Assembly: GCF_900115955.1 (NCBI RefSeq)
Contig: NZ_FOYL01000006.1
Span: 29,849 to 93,848, forward strand
DNA length: 64,000 bases
Source of the DNA: Lentzea waywayandensis
Lineage (GTDB): Bacteria; Actinomycetota; Actinomycetes; Mycobacteriales; Pseudonocardiaceae
Direction: 5' to 3'
Position numbers and translations under genes: made by a program. This document shows positions 49,201 to 59,948 of the stretch, piece after piece (positions within the stretch are counted from its first letter, which is position 1; each line of letters starts with the position of its first letter). The notes under the pieces are model-generated. The model had not been told where the DNA came from, did not search any database, and saw only the letters and a program-made list of their open reading frames with translations.

Positions 49201-50382
49201 CTATGGCACGAGCCGAAGTGTCGGCCGATCTGATCGCAGCCCTAGTAGCTCCTGAACACGGTCGACGGGCCATGCGAGTTCCGAGGCGAGCCCGACAAGA
49301 CTTGCTCCATGCTGGGTGGCCAGTTCGAAGGCTTGTTTTAGTAGCACCGGTTTCTCGCCGGGGTAGCGACCGATGGGCTCGTCTGCGAACAAGTCCTGAG
49401 CCCGCAGCTGGTTGAGGCGTTGGTAGGCGCGGCTCGCTGTTGGTGCTGAAAACAAGCCTAGTTCGCGGCAGCGGTAGAGCAGTGATTTCACTGACACGCC
49501 CCACGTGGTCTGCAGTCGCGCCAACGTGGTGAAGTCGACCCGTGAGGGGAGTTCTGGGCCGATACTCGCTCGGGGAGTGAGGAACTCGGCGGCGAAGGCG
49601 TCAGCTTCTCGCTCGTGTTGCTGGTCGCCGGGTGCGGTGTCGCCGTGCAAGACCAGGTGGCCGAGCTCGTGTGCTGTGCTGAACCGGTACCAATAGACGT
49701 CGTCGGCACGATCTGGGGTCAAAACGATCTGTGGCCGCGGCAGCCGGGACGTCGAAAACGCCGCGATTCGAGCTGCCTCGGCCCGTTCGAACGGCAGCAT
49801 TGCCACGACGATGCCGCGGGACTCTAGCAGCCGCACCAAGTGAGCGATCGGGCCTTGCCCGAGTCCCCAGTACTCGCGTAGTTCCTGGGCTGCGCGGGCA
49901 GGATCTGCAGCGGTCTCGTTGCTCGAGGTCACTTCACCGCCGGCGAAGCCGGGCACGTCGATTACGGGAAGTTGAACCCATCGCTCCAACGCGTGCGTCA
50001 GCTCCCACACCTGAGCAGCGAAGGCGACTGCCTTGTCCCGCTGGAACAGTCGCGTTGACCGCAAGCTCCGGAAGTGGGTACCCGAAGCGTCCAGCTGTGC
50101 CTTCGGGCGCCCGGCCGCGAAGAAGGCCAACGGCACATCCAGTACCTCGGCCAGCCGCAGCAGGACATCAGGACGAGGTCGCGCTACTCCCGCTTCGTAC
50201 TGACCGACCGCGGCCGGCGTCACCCGCAGTTCGTCAGCAACGTCCTTTTTGGTCCAGCCTTTGAGCTGACGTGCTTGGGTCAGCCGGGCAGGATCGAACG
50301 CGACCGCCACGTCGGCCGGTGTCGGTGCCGATGTCTTGCTCGGTTGCAGGAGAAGCAGTTGCGGCTGATCAGTCTTCTTCAT
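49201..50382 (-). CDS. XRE-HTH plus ImmA/IrrE-family metallopeptidase
   Basis: 393 residues from ATG at 50382 (MKKTDQPQ). The HTH_3 domain (about 30-95) reads LTQARQLKGWTKKDVADELR and VTPAAVGQYEAG. The C-terminal IrrE/ImmA peptidase domain (about 160-300) has the zinc helix RFSTAHELGHLVLHGD and a downstream Glu (EREADAFAAEFL). Proteins of this class relieve repression of mobile elements or act as antitoxin-like regulators. Overlaps the gene upstream by 14 nt, so both are co-translated. At the right end of element 1, so control of element excision is possible. Confidence 0.9.
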   Translation of the reverse strand: MKKTDQPQLLLLQPSKTSAPTPADVAVAFDPARLTQARQLKGWTKKDVADELRVTPAAVGQYEAGVARPRPDVLLRLAEVLDVPLAFFAAGRPKAQLDASGTHFRSLRSTRLFQRDKAVAFAAQVWELTHALERWVQLPVIDVPGFAGGEVTSSNETAADPARAAQELREYWGLGQGPIAHLVRLLESRGIVVAMLPFERAEAARIAAFSTSRLPRPQIVLTPDRADDVYWYRFSTAHELGHLVLHGDTAPGDQQHEREADAFAAEFLTPRASIGPELPSRVDFTTLARLQTTWGVSVKSLLYRCRELGLFSAPTASRAYQRLNQLRAQDLFADEPIGRYPGEKPVLLKQAFELATQHGASLVGLASELAWPVDRVQELLGLRSDRPTLRLVP

Positions 50383-51175
50383 TGTCCTGGGTGCGAGGCT
50401 CGTCGGGGTGACGCTCAGTCTGCGGTGGGACACCAAGTGTCTTGTCACCGGGGTGCCGCAGTCCGATCGTCAGTCCAGGTTCTGTGCCCGCGTCAAAGCG
50501 GGGTGTAGCCGCGCTCTGCCCTGTCGAGGTCGACTTGCCGCTGCGGTTGGCGGCACCGGCCAGCCCGGCTGCCGTCAGCGGCAGTGGCGTGTGTGGGCCC
50601 CAGAGCAGCTCGCCGTCGCCAACGTGTTCGGCTCGGCCCCACTCGATGTTCATCACGCCCGCTTCGAGGTTGCAGGCGTACGCGATCACAATCAGTTCCG
50701 TGTCGTCGCCGAGTTGCGGGAACGCCTCGTAGTCGTCTGGTAGGTCGAAGTCGGCCCATGATTCGTCCAAGTACGGGTGGGGCCGCTCGACCTGAGGTGC
50801 ATGCGCGCCGAACAAGCGTTGCCGCTGCTGGGACACCGGCTGGGGAAGGTGGGCTCGCTCCACCGGCACACCGGACCGGTCTGCGTACCTCAGCGGGAAC
50901 AGCACCTTCTTCGCCACGACCGGCAGCTCATAACCCCCGAACTTCGCCACCTTCACGTCGTCGCCAATCGACACGGCGGCGGACACCAACTCCTCGTGCT
51001 GGCACTCCCACAGTGTGGTGCCGTAGACGCGAAGCTTCTTTGAGCGTGCGGCATCGTGGGCCGCACGAGCTCTCGTGTGTGCGACGGCAAGAGCTGCGGG
51101 GATCCGTTCGCTGAGCAGGCTGACATGCTCGCCGAAGGCCTCGGCTGCCCAACCGGACCGTCGTCCTGATCCCAT
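50369..51175 (-). CDS. hypothetical partner of the XRE/ImmA protein
   Basis: 268 residues from ATG at 51175. The N-terminal helix AFGEHVSLLSERIPAALAVAHTRARAAHD is amphipathic. The middle has VYGTTLWECQHEELVSAAV and VAKFGGYELPVVAKKVLFPL. The C-terminal quarter (about 210-268) is low-complexity and polar, ending in DEPRTQDNEED. Paired by overlap with the XRE/ImmA gene, as in two-gene modules where the partner is the toxin or the substrate. I do not recognise a family. Confidence 0.65.
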   Translation of the reverse strand: MGSGRRSGWAAEAFGEHVSLLSERIPAALAVAHTRARAAHDAARSKKLRVYGTTLWECQHEELVSAAVSIGDDVKVAKFGGYELPVVAKKVLFPLRYADRSGVPVERAHLPQPVSQQRQRLFGAHAPQVERPHPYLDESWADFDLPDDYEAFPQLGDDTELIVIAYACNLEAGVMNIEWGRAEHVGDGELLWGPHTPLPLTAAGLAGAANRSGKSTSTGQSAATPRFDAGTEPGLTIGLRHPGDKTLGVPPQTERHPDEPRTQDNEED

Positions 51176-51473
51176 GCCGCCACTCCCGTCACTCGTGCTC
51201 GACCGCTTCAGTGGGCGTCGTGCTCGACCGCAACGTACTTTAGTTGATCGCAGAAGATTTTCACAAGCATGTGCCTGCCCTGCGTGTCGTCTGTGTTCGG
51301 CTTGACCGCGATCTGTTGCCTGCTCCGCGCGGTTGCCGGAGCTGATGATCGATGATTGAGGCCAAGTTGATTGGGGCTGTGGCTGGACCTTGTGGGGCAG
51401 GAGGTGTCGCCACGTATGTATCTCCTGTGCCCCATACGCTTGCGCTCTCCGGCGAGTCTCACACTGTGCAAAG

Positions 51474-51490
51474 TGGAGCAAATCTGGAGC
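51474..51490 (+). repeat. TGGAGC-N5-TGGAGC arm repeat, element 1 right end
   Basis: Second copy of the 11-bp-spaced TGGAGC pair, 117 bp before the right att core. It mirrors the copy at 32775 inside the left end, 107 bp from its core. Confidence 0.5.
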
Positions 51491-51500
51491 GACACCTATC

Positions 51501-51550
51501 GCGGAACGTCACGCAACGGCGCACAACGGCGCTGAACGGCAGTTAACGGC
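51501..51550 (+). repeat. 10-bp tandem AACGGC array near the right att site
   Basis: Five consecutive 10-mers end in AACGTC or AACGGC (the first is the weaker aacgtc). The AACGGC core recurs every 10 bp, one DNA helical turn, ending 57 bp before the att core at 51607. Probable binding array for integrase or excisionase. Confidence 0.6.
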
Positions 51551-51606
51551 ACTGGCTGACCATGGGATTCTCTGTTCGTGCAGGTCAGAGACCTTGCTAT
51601 ACCTAC

Positions 51607-51652
51607 CTGGCAGTGTGAGGGTCAGGGGTTCGAGTCCCCTCAGCTCCACTTG
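51607..51652 (+). repeat. att site between elements 1 and 2 (46-bp direct repeat)
   Basis: Identical over 46 bp to tRNA-Ala positions 32623-32668. Flanked by tacctac on the left and gtaggta on the right, a 7-bp inverted repeat. Followed by the same hairpin seen after the tRNA. Confidence 0.93.
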
Positions 51653-51757
51653 TAGGTAGAACCCGTCTGATCTGGCGAATTCGCTGGTCAGGCGGGTTTC
51701 TTGCTGTTCTGGCTTGATCTTCGGTGATCGTTTGTTGGTCATGTTGCGGTGAGCCTG

Positions 51758-51774
51758 TGGAGCAGTTCTGGAGC
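51758..51774 (+). repeat. TGGAGC-N5-TGGAGC arm repeat, element 2 left end
   Basis: Third copy of the 11-bp-spaced TGGAGC pair, 105 bp after the att core, matching the position in element 1. Confidence 0.5.
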
Positions 51775-51863
51775 AGGATTCTCCAGCTCGATCGTCGTGC
51801 CGACCGCTGGCCTGGCTGATCATCGCGCCCCTCCCACCAGCGGGATGAGGGGCAGTGGATTGG

Positions 51864-52560
51864 TTATGCGGCAACGGGTCCGGAGACGTGGCGTTCGGCA
51901 GGTGGTGGCCGAGGCGTCGGGCTTGGGCGATCTCTGGCGCTCCGCCGGCAATCAGCCAGGTCTTGTGGCTGTGCCGCAGTCCGTGGAAGGTCAGTCCGGG
52001 TCGGATCGGCACGGTACGGACGCCTGAGAGCGGTCGTCCTTCGTTGCCGTTGACCGCGGGTTTGAGCACGCGGCGGATGAAAGTGCTGCGCCACAACCAT
52101 GTTCCGCCTTCGGCGGTGAACACGAACTCGTTGTCGTGCTGTTCAAGGTGCTGCGCAGCATGGTGATGAGGAACGGTGGCAGGGTGATCGTGCGGGCCGA
52201 TGACGCGGTCTTGGGTGCGTCGAGCCAGCGCGTGTGCGCACTCTCGTGCAGAGACCCGGTGCGGGCGTCGATGATCAGGACACCACGGTCGAGGTCGACG
52301 TTGTCGCGTCGTAGTCCGGTGAGTTCGCGCCATCGGCATCCGGTCCAGCCGGCGGTGATGATCAGCAGGCCGGCGGTGTCGCCGCCGAGCGCGGCGGCCC
52401 GTTCGGCGATGCGGATGACCTCGGTGGGTGTTGCCCACACGCGTTCGCATTCGATGCGGTGGCTGCGTCGCCCACGGCGTCGATGTCGGCGGATGGGGTT
52501 GTGGGGATGAGGCCTTCGTCGACGGCGTCGGTGAGGATCATCGACAGAACTTTTGATGCG
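51864..52560 (-). pseudogene. integrase pseudogene of element 2
   Basis: Closely related to the integrase at 32881-34086 but broken. It begins around KVLSMILTDA (the N-terminal about 140 codons are missing). It shifts frame after LIPTTP and again by 1 nt near 52146 (LITMLR to HLEQHDNEF). It also has an in-frame-scale deletion joining HHLP to AERHVSGPVAA, which removes the segment with the nucleophile Tyr. The active-site segments GCRWRELTGLRR and HGLRHSHKTWLIAGG are still readable. Same distance (212 bp) from its att core as in element 1. Confidence 0.85.
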
Positions 52561-52733
52561 GGCAGGGTGGTAGCGCCGCCGTAGATCTCGAGGTCGCCGT
52601 TGGCACTCATGGCGCGGGTTGCAGGACGGCTTCGGCACCGTGCAGTACCAAGCGGGCGCCGGTGAGTCGAGGCGGTCGGCGACCAGGTGTCGGCGGGCCT
52701 GATTCGACCCACGTCGGTTGGCATTCGGCCCGG

Positions 52734-54047
52734 TCATCCGCGTTGTCGGCGGGCACGCGAGGCAGACCAGTGGCGCAGGTGCTCGGCGATCTGGGCTTCG
52801 TAGCCGTTTTGGGTGGGCTGGTAGTACGTCTCGCGGTCCATGCCGCCGGGGAAGTAGTCGGCACCGGAGAAGCCGTCGGCGGTATCGGGGTCGTACTGGT
52901 AGTCCTTGCCGTAGCCGAGGTCCTTCATCAGCCGGGTCGGGGCGTTGAGGATGTGGGCGGGCGGCATGAGCGAGCCGGTACGTCGGGCGGCCTGATGTGC
53001 CGCGCTGAAGCCGCGGTAGACGGCGATGGACTTCGGGGCGGTGGCGAGGTAGACGACTGCCTGGGCGATCGCCAGCTCGCCCTCGGGGGAGCCGAGTCGC
53101 TCGTACACGTCCCAGGCGGCGAGCGCCTGCTGAACCGCGTGCGGGTCGGCCGTGCCGATGTCCTCGTTTGCGAAGCGGACCAGTCGGCGGGCCACGTACA
53201 GCGGGTCCTCGCCGCCGTCGAGCATGCGGGCGAGCCAGTACAGAGCCGCGTCCGGGTCGGAGCCGCGCATCGACTTGTGCAGCGCGGAGATCAGGTTGTA
53301 GTGGCTCTCCTGCGCCTTGTCGTAGAGCGGGGCGCGCTGCTGGATGTGGCGGGCGAGCGCAGTGGTGTCCATGGCTGGCTCGCTGGCCGGGATGGCCTGG
53401 AGCTGTTCGGCCATGTTGAGGAGGTAGCGGCCGTCGCCGTCGGCCATGGCGATCAGGGCGCGCCGGGCGTCGCCGTCCAGGGGCAGCCGGTGGCCGGTGA
53501 GCTGCTCGGCGCGGTTGAGCAGCGTGGACAGCGCGGCTTCGTCGAGGCGTTTGAGCACGAGGACCTGGGTGCGGGAGAGGAGGGCGCCGTTGAGTTCGAA
53601 GCTCGGGTTCTCCGTGGTGGCGCCGATCAGGGCGATCGTGCCGTCCTCGACGTAGGGAAGGAAGCTGTCCTGCTGGGCGCGGTTGAAGCGGTGGATCTCG
53701 TCGACGAACAACAGGGTGCCCTGGCCGACACGGCGCCGGTTTTGTGCGGCGGCGAAGACCTTCCGCAGCTCGGCCACACCGGAGAAGGTGGCCGACACCG
53801 ATTCGAAGGCCAGGTTGCTGCCGTCCGCGAGGAGCCGGGCGATGGTCGTTTTCCCGACGCCGGGCGGCCCCCACAGGATGGCGGAGCCGAGGCGCTGCTG
53901 GGCGACCATGCGGCCCAGCGGGGCATCCGGGGCCAGCAGGTGGTCCTGCCCGACGACATCTTCCAGCTGCCTGGGACGCAGGCGGTCGGCGAGTGGCCGG
54001 GCGGGCTCCTCGTCGAAGAGCGGCAGGGTCGGTTCGATCGGTTCCAT
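52734..54047 (-). CDS. rarA: replication-associated recombination protein A (RarA/MgsA)
   Basis: 437 residues from ATG at 54047. The N-terminus MEPIEPTLPLFDEEPARPLA carries a β-clamp/SSB-like acidic region, then LRPRQLEDVVGQDHLL, Walker A WGPPGVGKTT (about 59-68), Walker B LLFVDEIHRFN, sensor 1 IGATTENPSFELNGALLSR and the C-terminal MgsA domain (HYNLISALHKSMRGSDPDAA, ARRLVRFANEDIG). It acts at stalled replication forks. Located inside element 2, so probably a second copy beside a chromosomal one, which is outside the window. Confidence 0.93.
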   Translation of the reverse strand: MEPIEPTLPLFDEEPARPLADRLRPRQLEDVVGQDHLLAPDAPLGRMVAQQRLGSAILWGPPGVGKTTIARLLADGSNLAFESVSATFSGVAELRKVFAAAQNRRRVGQGTLLFVDEIHRFNRAQQDSFLPYVEDGTIALIGATTENPSFELNGALLSRTQVLVLKRLDEAALSTLLNRAEQLTGHRLPLDGDARRALIAMADGDGRYLLNMAEQLQAIPASEPAMDTTALARHIQQRAPLYDKAQESHYNLISALHKSMRGSDPDAALYWLARMLDGGEDPLYVARRLVRFANEDIGTADPHAVQQALAAWDVYERLGSPEGELAIAQAVVYLATAPKSIAVYRGFSAAHQAARRTGSLMPPAHILNAPTRLMKDLGYGKDYQYDPDTADGFSGADYFPGGMDRETYYQPTQNGYEAQIAEHLRHWSASRARRQRG

Positions 54048-54149
54048 CGGACTCTCGGGTGGGAGGCGGGATGTGTGCAGGGCGTGGTGAGCGTTGCACG
54101 GGACACCGACAATTGAGAGTTCAGCCGCCGGCGGGCAAGCTCGCGGCGC

Positions 54150-54366
54150 TCATCGAGTATTTGGGCGGTCGCGTCGCGGCAGCCGCTCGACGACCAGGTC
54201 GTAGGAGTCCGCGACCGCGTCGGTGATCAGTCGCGTGGTGATGCCGGCGCCTGGCCCCAGTGAGATCCAATGCCGTTTGGGTGAAGGGACGTCCGTGGCT
54301 GACGCAGGGGAGGGCGAGGGCCGCCTGGCGGGCGGTGTCCTGGAGCCGGTCACCGGCCGCGCTCAC
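54150..54366 (-). pseudogene. broken MmcQ/YjbR-like duplicate
   Basis: Two overlapping frames together encode DRLQDTARQAALALPCVSHGRPF and, after a frameshift, HWISLGPGAGITTRLITDAV with DSYDLVVERLPR. These align with the start and end of the neighbouring MmcQ/YjbR protein (LQKTAADCAEELPG..., HWITLEGGEGVTEEFVRELV, DSYRLVVAHLPK). The central part is deleted, so this is a decayed tandem copy. Confidence 0.7.
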
Positions 54367-54758
54367 CGGGCCGCCCGAGTTGCGCTGCCGTAGGTGTGCG
54401 GGTCGACGGGCTGTTCTGCCTTGGGCAGGTGAGCGACGACGAGCCGGTAGGAGTCGGTGACGAGCTCCCTGACGAACTCCTCGGTGACGCCTTCTCCGCC
54501 CTCCAGTGTGATCCAGTGCTTCTTGTTCATGTGGTAGCCGGGGGTGATGTGGCTGTTGTGTTCCAGTAGGGCAAGGGCCTCGCCGGGGTCTGCCTTGAGG
54601 ATCACGACGGGACGCCCCGGGATCTCGGTCATCAGCATGAACACCTTGCCTCGTACCTTGAAGACTTCCCAGTCAGGGCCGAAGGGATGCTCCAGCCGGG
54701 CTCCGGGAAGTTCCTCGGCGCAGTCAGCGGCGGTCTTCTGCAGGATCGATCCGTTCAC
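54363..54758 (-). CDS. MmcQ/YjbR-family protein
   Basis: 131 residues from GTG at 54758, preceded by gaggaggcaacg. MmcQ/YjbR features: an N-terminal helix with ADCAEELPGARLEHPFGPDW, the strand VFKVRGKVFMLMTEIPGRP, VILKADPGEALALLEHN, TPGYHMNKKHWITLEGG and a C-terminal helix VTDSYRLVVAHLPK. The fold is CyaY/double-wing-like. Family members are small, possibly DNA-binding, with unclear function. A broken copy lies immediately downstream. The longer frame to 54833 adds an unconserved basic leader. Confidence 0.85.
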   Translation of the reverse strand: MNGSILQKTAADCAEELPGARLEHPFGPDWEVFKVRGKVFMLMTEIPGRPVVILKADPGEALALLEHNSHITPGYHMNKKHWITLEGGEGVTEEFVRELVTDSYRLVVAHLPKAEQPVDPHTYGSATRAAR

Positions 54759-54880
54759 GGGGCGTTGCCTCCTCGGGTGGTGACGGGCTGTGGCATCGGA
54801 GGTGCGCCGCGCGGTCGTGGCGGCACAGCCCATCCTTTCCCTGAAACATGCAGAAACGGGCAGTAAGCTGCGGACACGTG

Positions 54881-55810
54881 ATGGTCCACAAGCGACACTC
54901 CCGCACGCGCGGTCAGGCTGGACCGGCCGCGGTTCGGCTGTACGGGTTCCAGCCCCCGGTCGGCACTCCGTACGGGTTTGAGGTGACTACCGTCGAGGAC
55001 TTCTTCGCCCAGCACGACGACTGGCCGTGGAACCCGCCCGTTCCGGGTCGCGCGACCTTTCACTACCTCATCCTGGTCACCGAGGGTGAGCTGCTGCACG
55101 ATGTCGACTACGTCACGCATACGGTCGCCCCCGGTCAGTGGCTGTGGGTGCGTCCCGGGCACGCGCAGTGCTGGCATCCGCCCGGCGCCGCCCGCGGGCC
55201 GTTCATCCTGTTCGAGCCGGACGTGCTGATGCCCGGCACCGCTCACCTCCTGGCCCCGCTCACCGCGCACGAGGCCCCTGCCGTGCTGAGCCCGCACCCC
55301 GATGACGCCGCCTGGCTCCAGCAGACGGCACTCCAGCTGCTGGACGAACACCGGGCGCTCGGGCGCCGCCCTCTCGATGTCCACCACGCCCTGCGCCGCA
55401 GCCTGCTCGAATCGTTGCTGCTGCGCCTCGCCAACGCCCCCGGCGTCGCCCCCGCCGACACGACGGCCGGCAGGGCCCGACGTGACACTTACGGACGGTT
55501 CGTGGACGCCCTGGAGCTGCACTTCCGCGAACTGCACCGGGCCGCCGACTACGCCGCACTGCTCGGCTGCTCGGTCCGCACCCTCAGCCGCGCCGCCCAG
55601 GACGCCACCGGCAACGGGGTGCGTGAGCTGATCAACGAGCGGCGGCTGCTCGAAGCCCGGCGCCTGCTGGGAGGCGCCCGGTGGGATGCCCGGACTGTGG
55701 CCGCTCACCTCGGCTTCACCGATCCCGCGAACTTCGGCCGCTTCTTCCGCGACCGCACCGGTCTCACCCCGGCAGCCTTCGCGGCCCGCGAAGCCACGAC
55801 CCAACCGTGA
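54881..55810 (+). CDS. AraC-family transcriptional regulator
   Basis: 309 residues from ATG at 54881 (GTG at 54878 also possible). An N-terminal cupin-like sensing domain (about 20-150; FHYLILVTEGELLHDVDYVTH and VAPGQWLWVRPGHAQCWHPP) and a C-terminal AraC HTH (about 205-305; ADYAALLGCSVRTLSRAAQ, DARTVAAHLGFTDPANFGRFF, RDRTGLTPAAF). Divergence is not perfect: it faces MmcQ/YjbR and is convergent with the reductase operon ending at 55824. Probable regulator of the nearby AKR/quinone oxidoreductase/esterase genes (inference). Confidence 0.87.
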   Translation: MVHKRHSRTRGQAGPAAVRLYGFQPPVGTPYGFEVTTVEDFFAQHDDWPWNPPVPGRATFHYLILVTEGELLHDVDYVTHTVAPGQWLWVRPGHAQCWHPPGAARGPFILFEPDVLMPGTAHLLAPLTAHEAPAVLSPHPDDAAWLQQTALQLLDEHRALGRRPLDVHHALRRSLLESLLLRLANAPGVAPADTTAGRARRDTYGRFVDALELHFRELHRAADYAALLGCSVRTLSRAAQDATGNGVRELINERRLLEARRLLGGARWDARTVAAHLGFTDPANFGRFFRDRTGLTPAAFAAREATTQP

Positions 55811-55823
55811 GCGAGGAGTGGGT

Positions 55824-57790
<1,967 letters not shown>

Positions 57791-57848
57791 GCCGGGCTCC
57801 TTGCTCTGTTTCGTTTCCCTGCGGCGTTCTTGACATCCCTGGTGACCG

Positions 57849-59285
57849 TCAGGGGCGGTCGATCTCCTCCCACAGGTCGAGGGCCGCCTGGTAGTGGGCG
57901 TCGGCCTCGAAGGGCGGGGTGCCAACGCTTTCCGAGGTGGGCCGGTCCGTGACCGCGGGCCACAGACGGGTCTGCTCGCCGGTGACGAAGTCGAGCACGA
58001 TGTCGCGGACACGCGTGTCGCGCTCGGCCTGTTCGGGGCTGCGGCCCGGCTGTTCCTGGCCGACCAGGGCGTACATCTCGGTGCCGTGTACGGCGGGTGC
58101 TCCCTCGGCGGGCCCGATCATCAGGAGATGGGCGTTGCCGCCCGCGGCGGCGTGGGCCAGGGCACCACGGGCCGCGGGGAGCGCGAAGAGGTAGTCCGCC
58201 ATGACTGCGGCGCGGACCTCGGCCGGAGTGCGGCCGTCCTGGTCGTAGGTGTCGACGATTTTCTTCGCGCGTGAGCGGGGAATGCGCCACCCCGCGACCT
58301 CGTCGGTGACACGATCGAGCGTGTGCGGGTCGAACCGGTCCAGGTCGTTCGCCACCCACCAGCCCATGTCGTCGCTGGCCATGCTCAGCAGCACGTCGAC
58401 ATCGCGGTGCGCGCCCGAGGCGAGGACGTCCATGGGGTGGGCGTGCACCACCGCGCCGGGCTGTCCGGTGTCCAGGACGACACCGGTGGCCTGGTTGTCC
58501 ACCCCGCCGCGGACTCCGAGGTCCGTCGGGCAGACCTTGCGCAGGGCGGCCATCAGGGAGGTCGCGTCGAGGTCGATCAGCTTGTCGGGGTTGTCCGCGA
58601 CGCCGAGCTCGGTGACGAACCGGTGCGCGAGCTCCTCGGCCCACCAGGCCGGGACGATACGAGCGGGCCCGCCGGAGAACCCGGCCAGCCGCCGGTACAG
58701 ACCGTTGGCGGAGGAGGCGCCGAGCAGCCCGAGGGTGGCATAGGCGCCGCCGCTGTGGCCGTAGACCGTGACGTTGCCGGGGTCGCCGCCGAAGGAGGCG
58801 ATGTTCTGCTTGACCCAGGTGAGCGCGGCGATGATGTCCTGCAGGAAGAGGTTGCTGGCCTCGGCGAGCCGCCCGCCGTACTGCGAGAGCGAGACCGCGC
58901 CCAGAGCACCGAGCCGGTAGTTGACCGACACGCCCACGACGCGTCCTGTCGCGGCGAGACCGGCGGCGTTCGAGGTGATCTGCGTGTTCGCGCCGTACTC
59001 GAATCCGCCGCCGTGCACGTACACGGCCACCGGCAGGGCCTTCCCGGCCGGCTGTTCGGGAGCCCACACGTTCAGGTTCAGGCAGTCCTCGCCCATCCCG
59101 CTGTCCGCTTCGAGCCAGTCGCCGCTGTCGGGCTGGACAGAGACGACGCCCTTGCGGTCATAGGGGCGGTCCGGATCGAAGCCCGCGACCACGGGGCGGC
59201 GGTATCGCTCGGCGGTGGCGAACGGGATTCCCCACCAGGACCGCACCCCTGGTGTGGTCGGGGCCGTGGGTGCGGTGGCGGTCAT
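57849..59285 (-). CDS. carboxylesterase/lipase family (type B) hydrolase
   Basis: 478 residues from ATG at 59285. Type-B carboxylesterase features: YVHGGGFEYGAN (oxyanion hole HGGG), SVNYRLGALG, the EDCLNLNVW motif, and the nucleophile elbow VYGHSGGAYATL with the catalytic Ser. The charge-relay Glu and His lie in the C-terminal half (for example near GNAHLLMIGPA and AVHGTEM). No signal peptide, so likely intracellular. First gene of the operon with the quinone oxidoreductase and aldo/keto reductase, perhaps a detoxification or small-molecule catabolic set. Confidence 0.87.
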   Translation of the reverse strand: MTATAPTAPTTPGVRSWWGIPFATAERYRRPVVAGFDPDRPYDRKGVVSVQPDSGDWLEADSGMGEDCLNLNVWAPEQPAGKALPVAVYVHGGGFEYGANTQITSNAAGLAATGRVVGVSVNYRLGALGAVSLSQYGGRLAEASNLFLQDIIAALTWVKQNIASFGGDPGNVTVYGHSGGAYATLGLLGASSANGLYRRLAGFSGGPARIVPAWWAEELAHRFVTELGVADNPDKLIDLDATSLMAALRKVCPTDLGVRGGVDNQATGVVLDTGQPGAVVHAHPMDVLASGAHRDVDVLLSMASDDMGWWVANDLDRFDPHTLDRVTDEVAGWRIPRSRAKKIVDTYDQDGRTPAEVRAAVMADYLFALPAARGALAHAAAGGNAHLLMIGPAEGAPAVHGTEMYALVGQEQPGRSPEQAERDTRVRDIVLDFVTGEQTRLWPAVTDRPTSESVGTPPFEADAHYQAALDLWEEIDRP

Positions 59286-59466
59286 GACGTGTCCTTCCGG
59301 CGCGGTTCAGGTGTTCGCGCAGCGTGTTGGCGGCTGGTTGCTCACGGTGACGCTCTCCCATCATTTCCTGGGATTCGACAAATCGCTCTGCAAGCACCGG
59401 TCACATGGTGGTCATCAGGTGACACTTTCTGCTCTCCTCTTATCTGCCCGAGCTTGGTGGGCGGTT

Positions 59467-59510
59467 TGGCAGTGTGAGGATCAGGGTTCGAGTCCCCTCA
59501 GCTCCACTTG
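59467..59510 (+). repeat. degenerate att copy between elements 2 and 3
   Basis: 44 bp matching the tRNA-Ala 3' end with one substitution (ggatc for gggtc) and one missing G, followed by taggtagaac exactly as after the 51607 copy. Confidence 0.88.
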
Positions 59511-59691
59511 TAGGTAGAACCCCTCTGATCTTGCGGTTGACGCAGGTCAGAGGGGTTCTTTGTGTTTGATGGCTGATCACCAGCGATCATTGCCGATGCT
59601 CGCGATTTGCTCGACGTGGAGGAGATCGGGAGGACGGTCCTCCAGGAAGATCACCCTGGACGTCGTCCGCTGCCGCCGCCGACCAGATTCG

Positions 59692-59850
59692 TTATGCGGC
59701 TTCGTTTCCGTGACGTGCAGGAGTGGGTGGCATCGGGTGTGTGCGGCATTTCCTCGTTGACTCGGTCGTGGAGCTGGTGGTCGAGTCACCGGCATTGCGC
59801 GATTTCGGGTACGGCGCTGGCGATGAGCCGGGTTTTGTGGCTACACCTGC
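59692..59850 (-). pseudogene. integrase relic of element 3
   Basis: Minus-strand translation contains HKTRLIASAVPEIAQCR, a stop, then LDHQLHDRV. These align with HKTWLIAGGAPEIAQARRLGHHLPNRV of the intact integrase. It ends in NEAA at 59692, 182 bp from the att core. Only the C-terminal part survives. Confidence 0.8.
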
Positions 59851-59948
59851 TTCCTCAACCGGAGCCTGACCCGGTTTCCCGGACACGGTTGGGGTGGTCA
59901 TGACCGCGGGTGCCAGTGACGCGGACGACGACGTTGCCGCGCTTGGGT

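Larger units (their letters stand above)
32669..51652. mobile_element. integrative element 1 at tRNA-Ala (about 19 kb)
   Basis: Bounded by 46-bp direct repeats and carrying an intact tyrosine integrase immediately inside the left end. Cargo: hypothetical proteins, a LAL-regulated cluster (copper-radical oxidase, M19-type dipeptidase, MFS, putative TULIP-like proteins, lectin) and an XRE/ImmA pair at the right end. I see no relaxase, FtsK-type translocase or plasmid replication gene, so this is a mobilisable or non-conjugative genomic island rather than a complete ICE. The DNA at 34.1-35.3 kb is visibly more AT-rich than the chromosome. Confidence 0.85.

Noticed and set aside
51501..51550. CRISPR array
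   Set aside because: The repeat unit is 10 bp with no spacers. No cas genes are nearby.
32669..51652. Complete conjugative element or prophage
   Set aside because: No relaxase, FtsK-like translocase, replication initiator, capsid or tail genes are visible, only an integrase and cargo.
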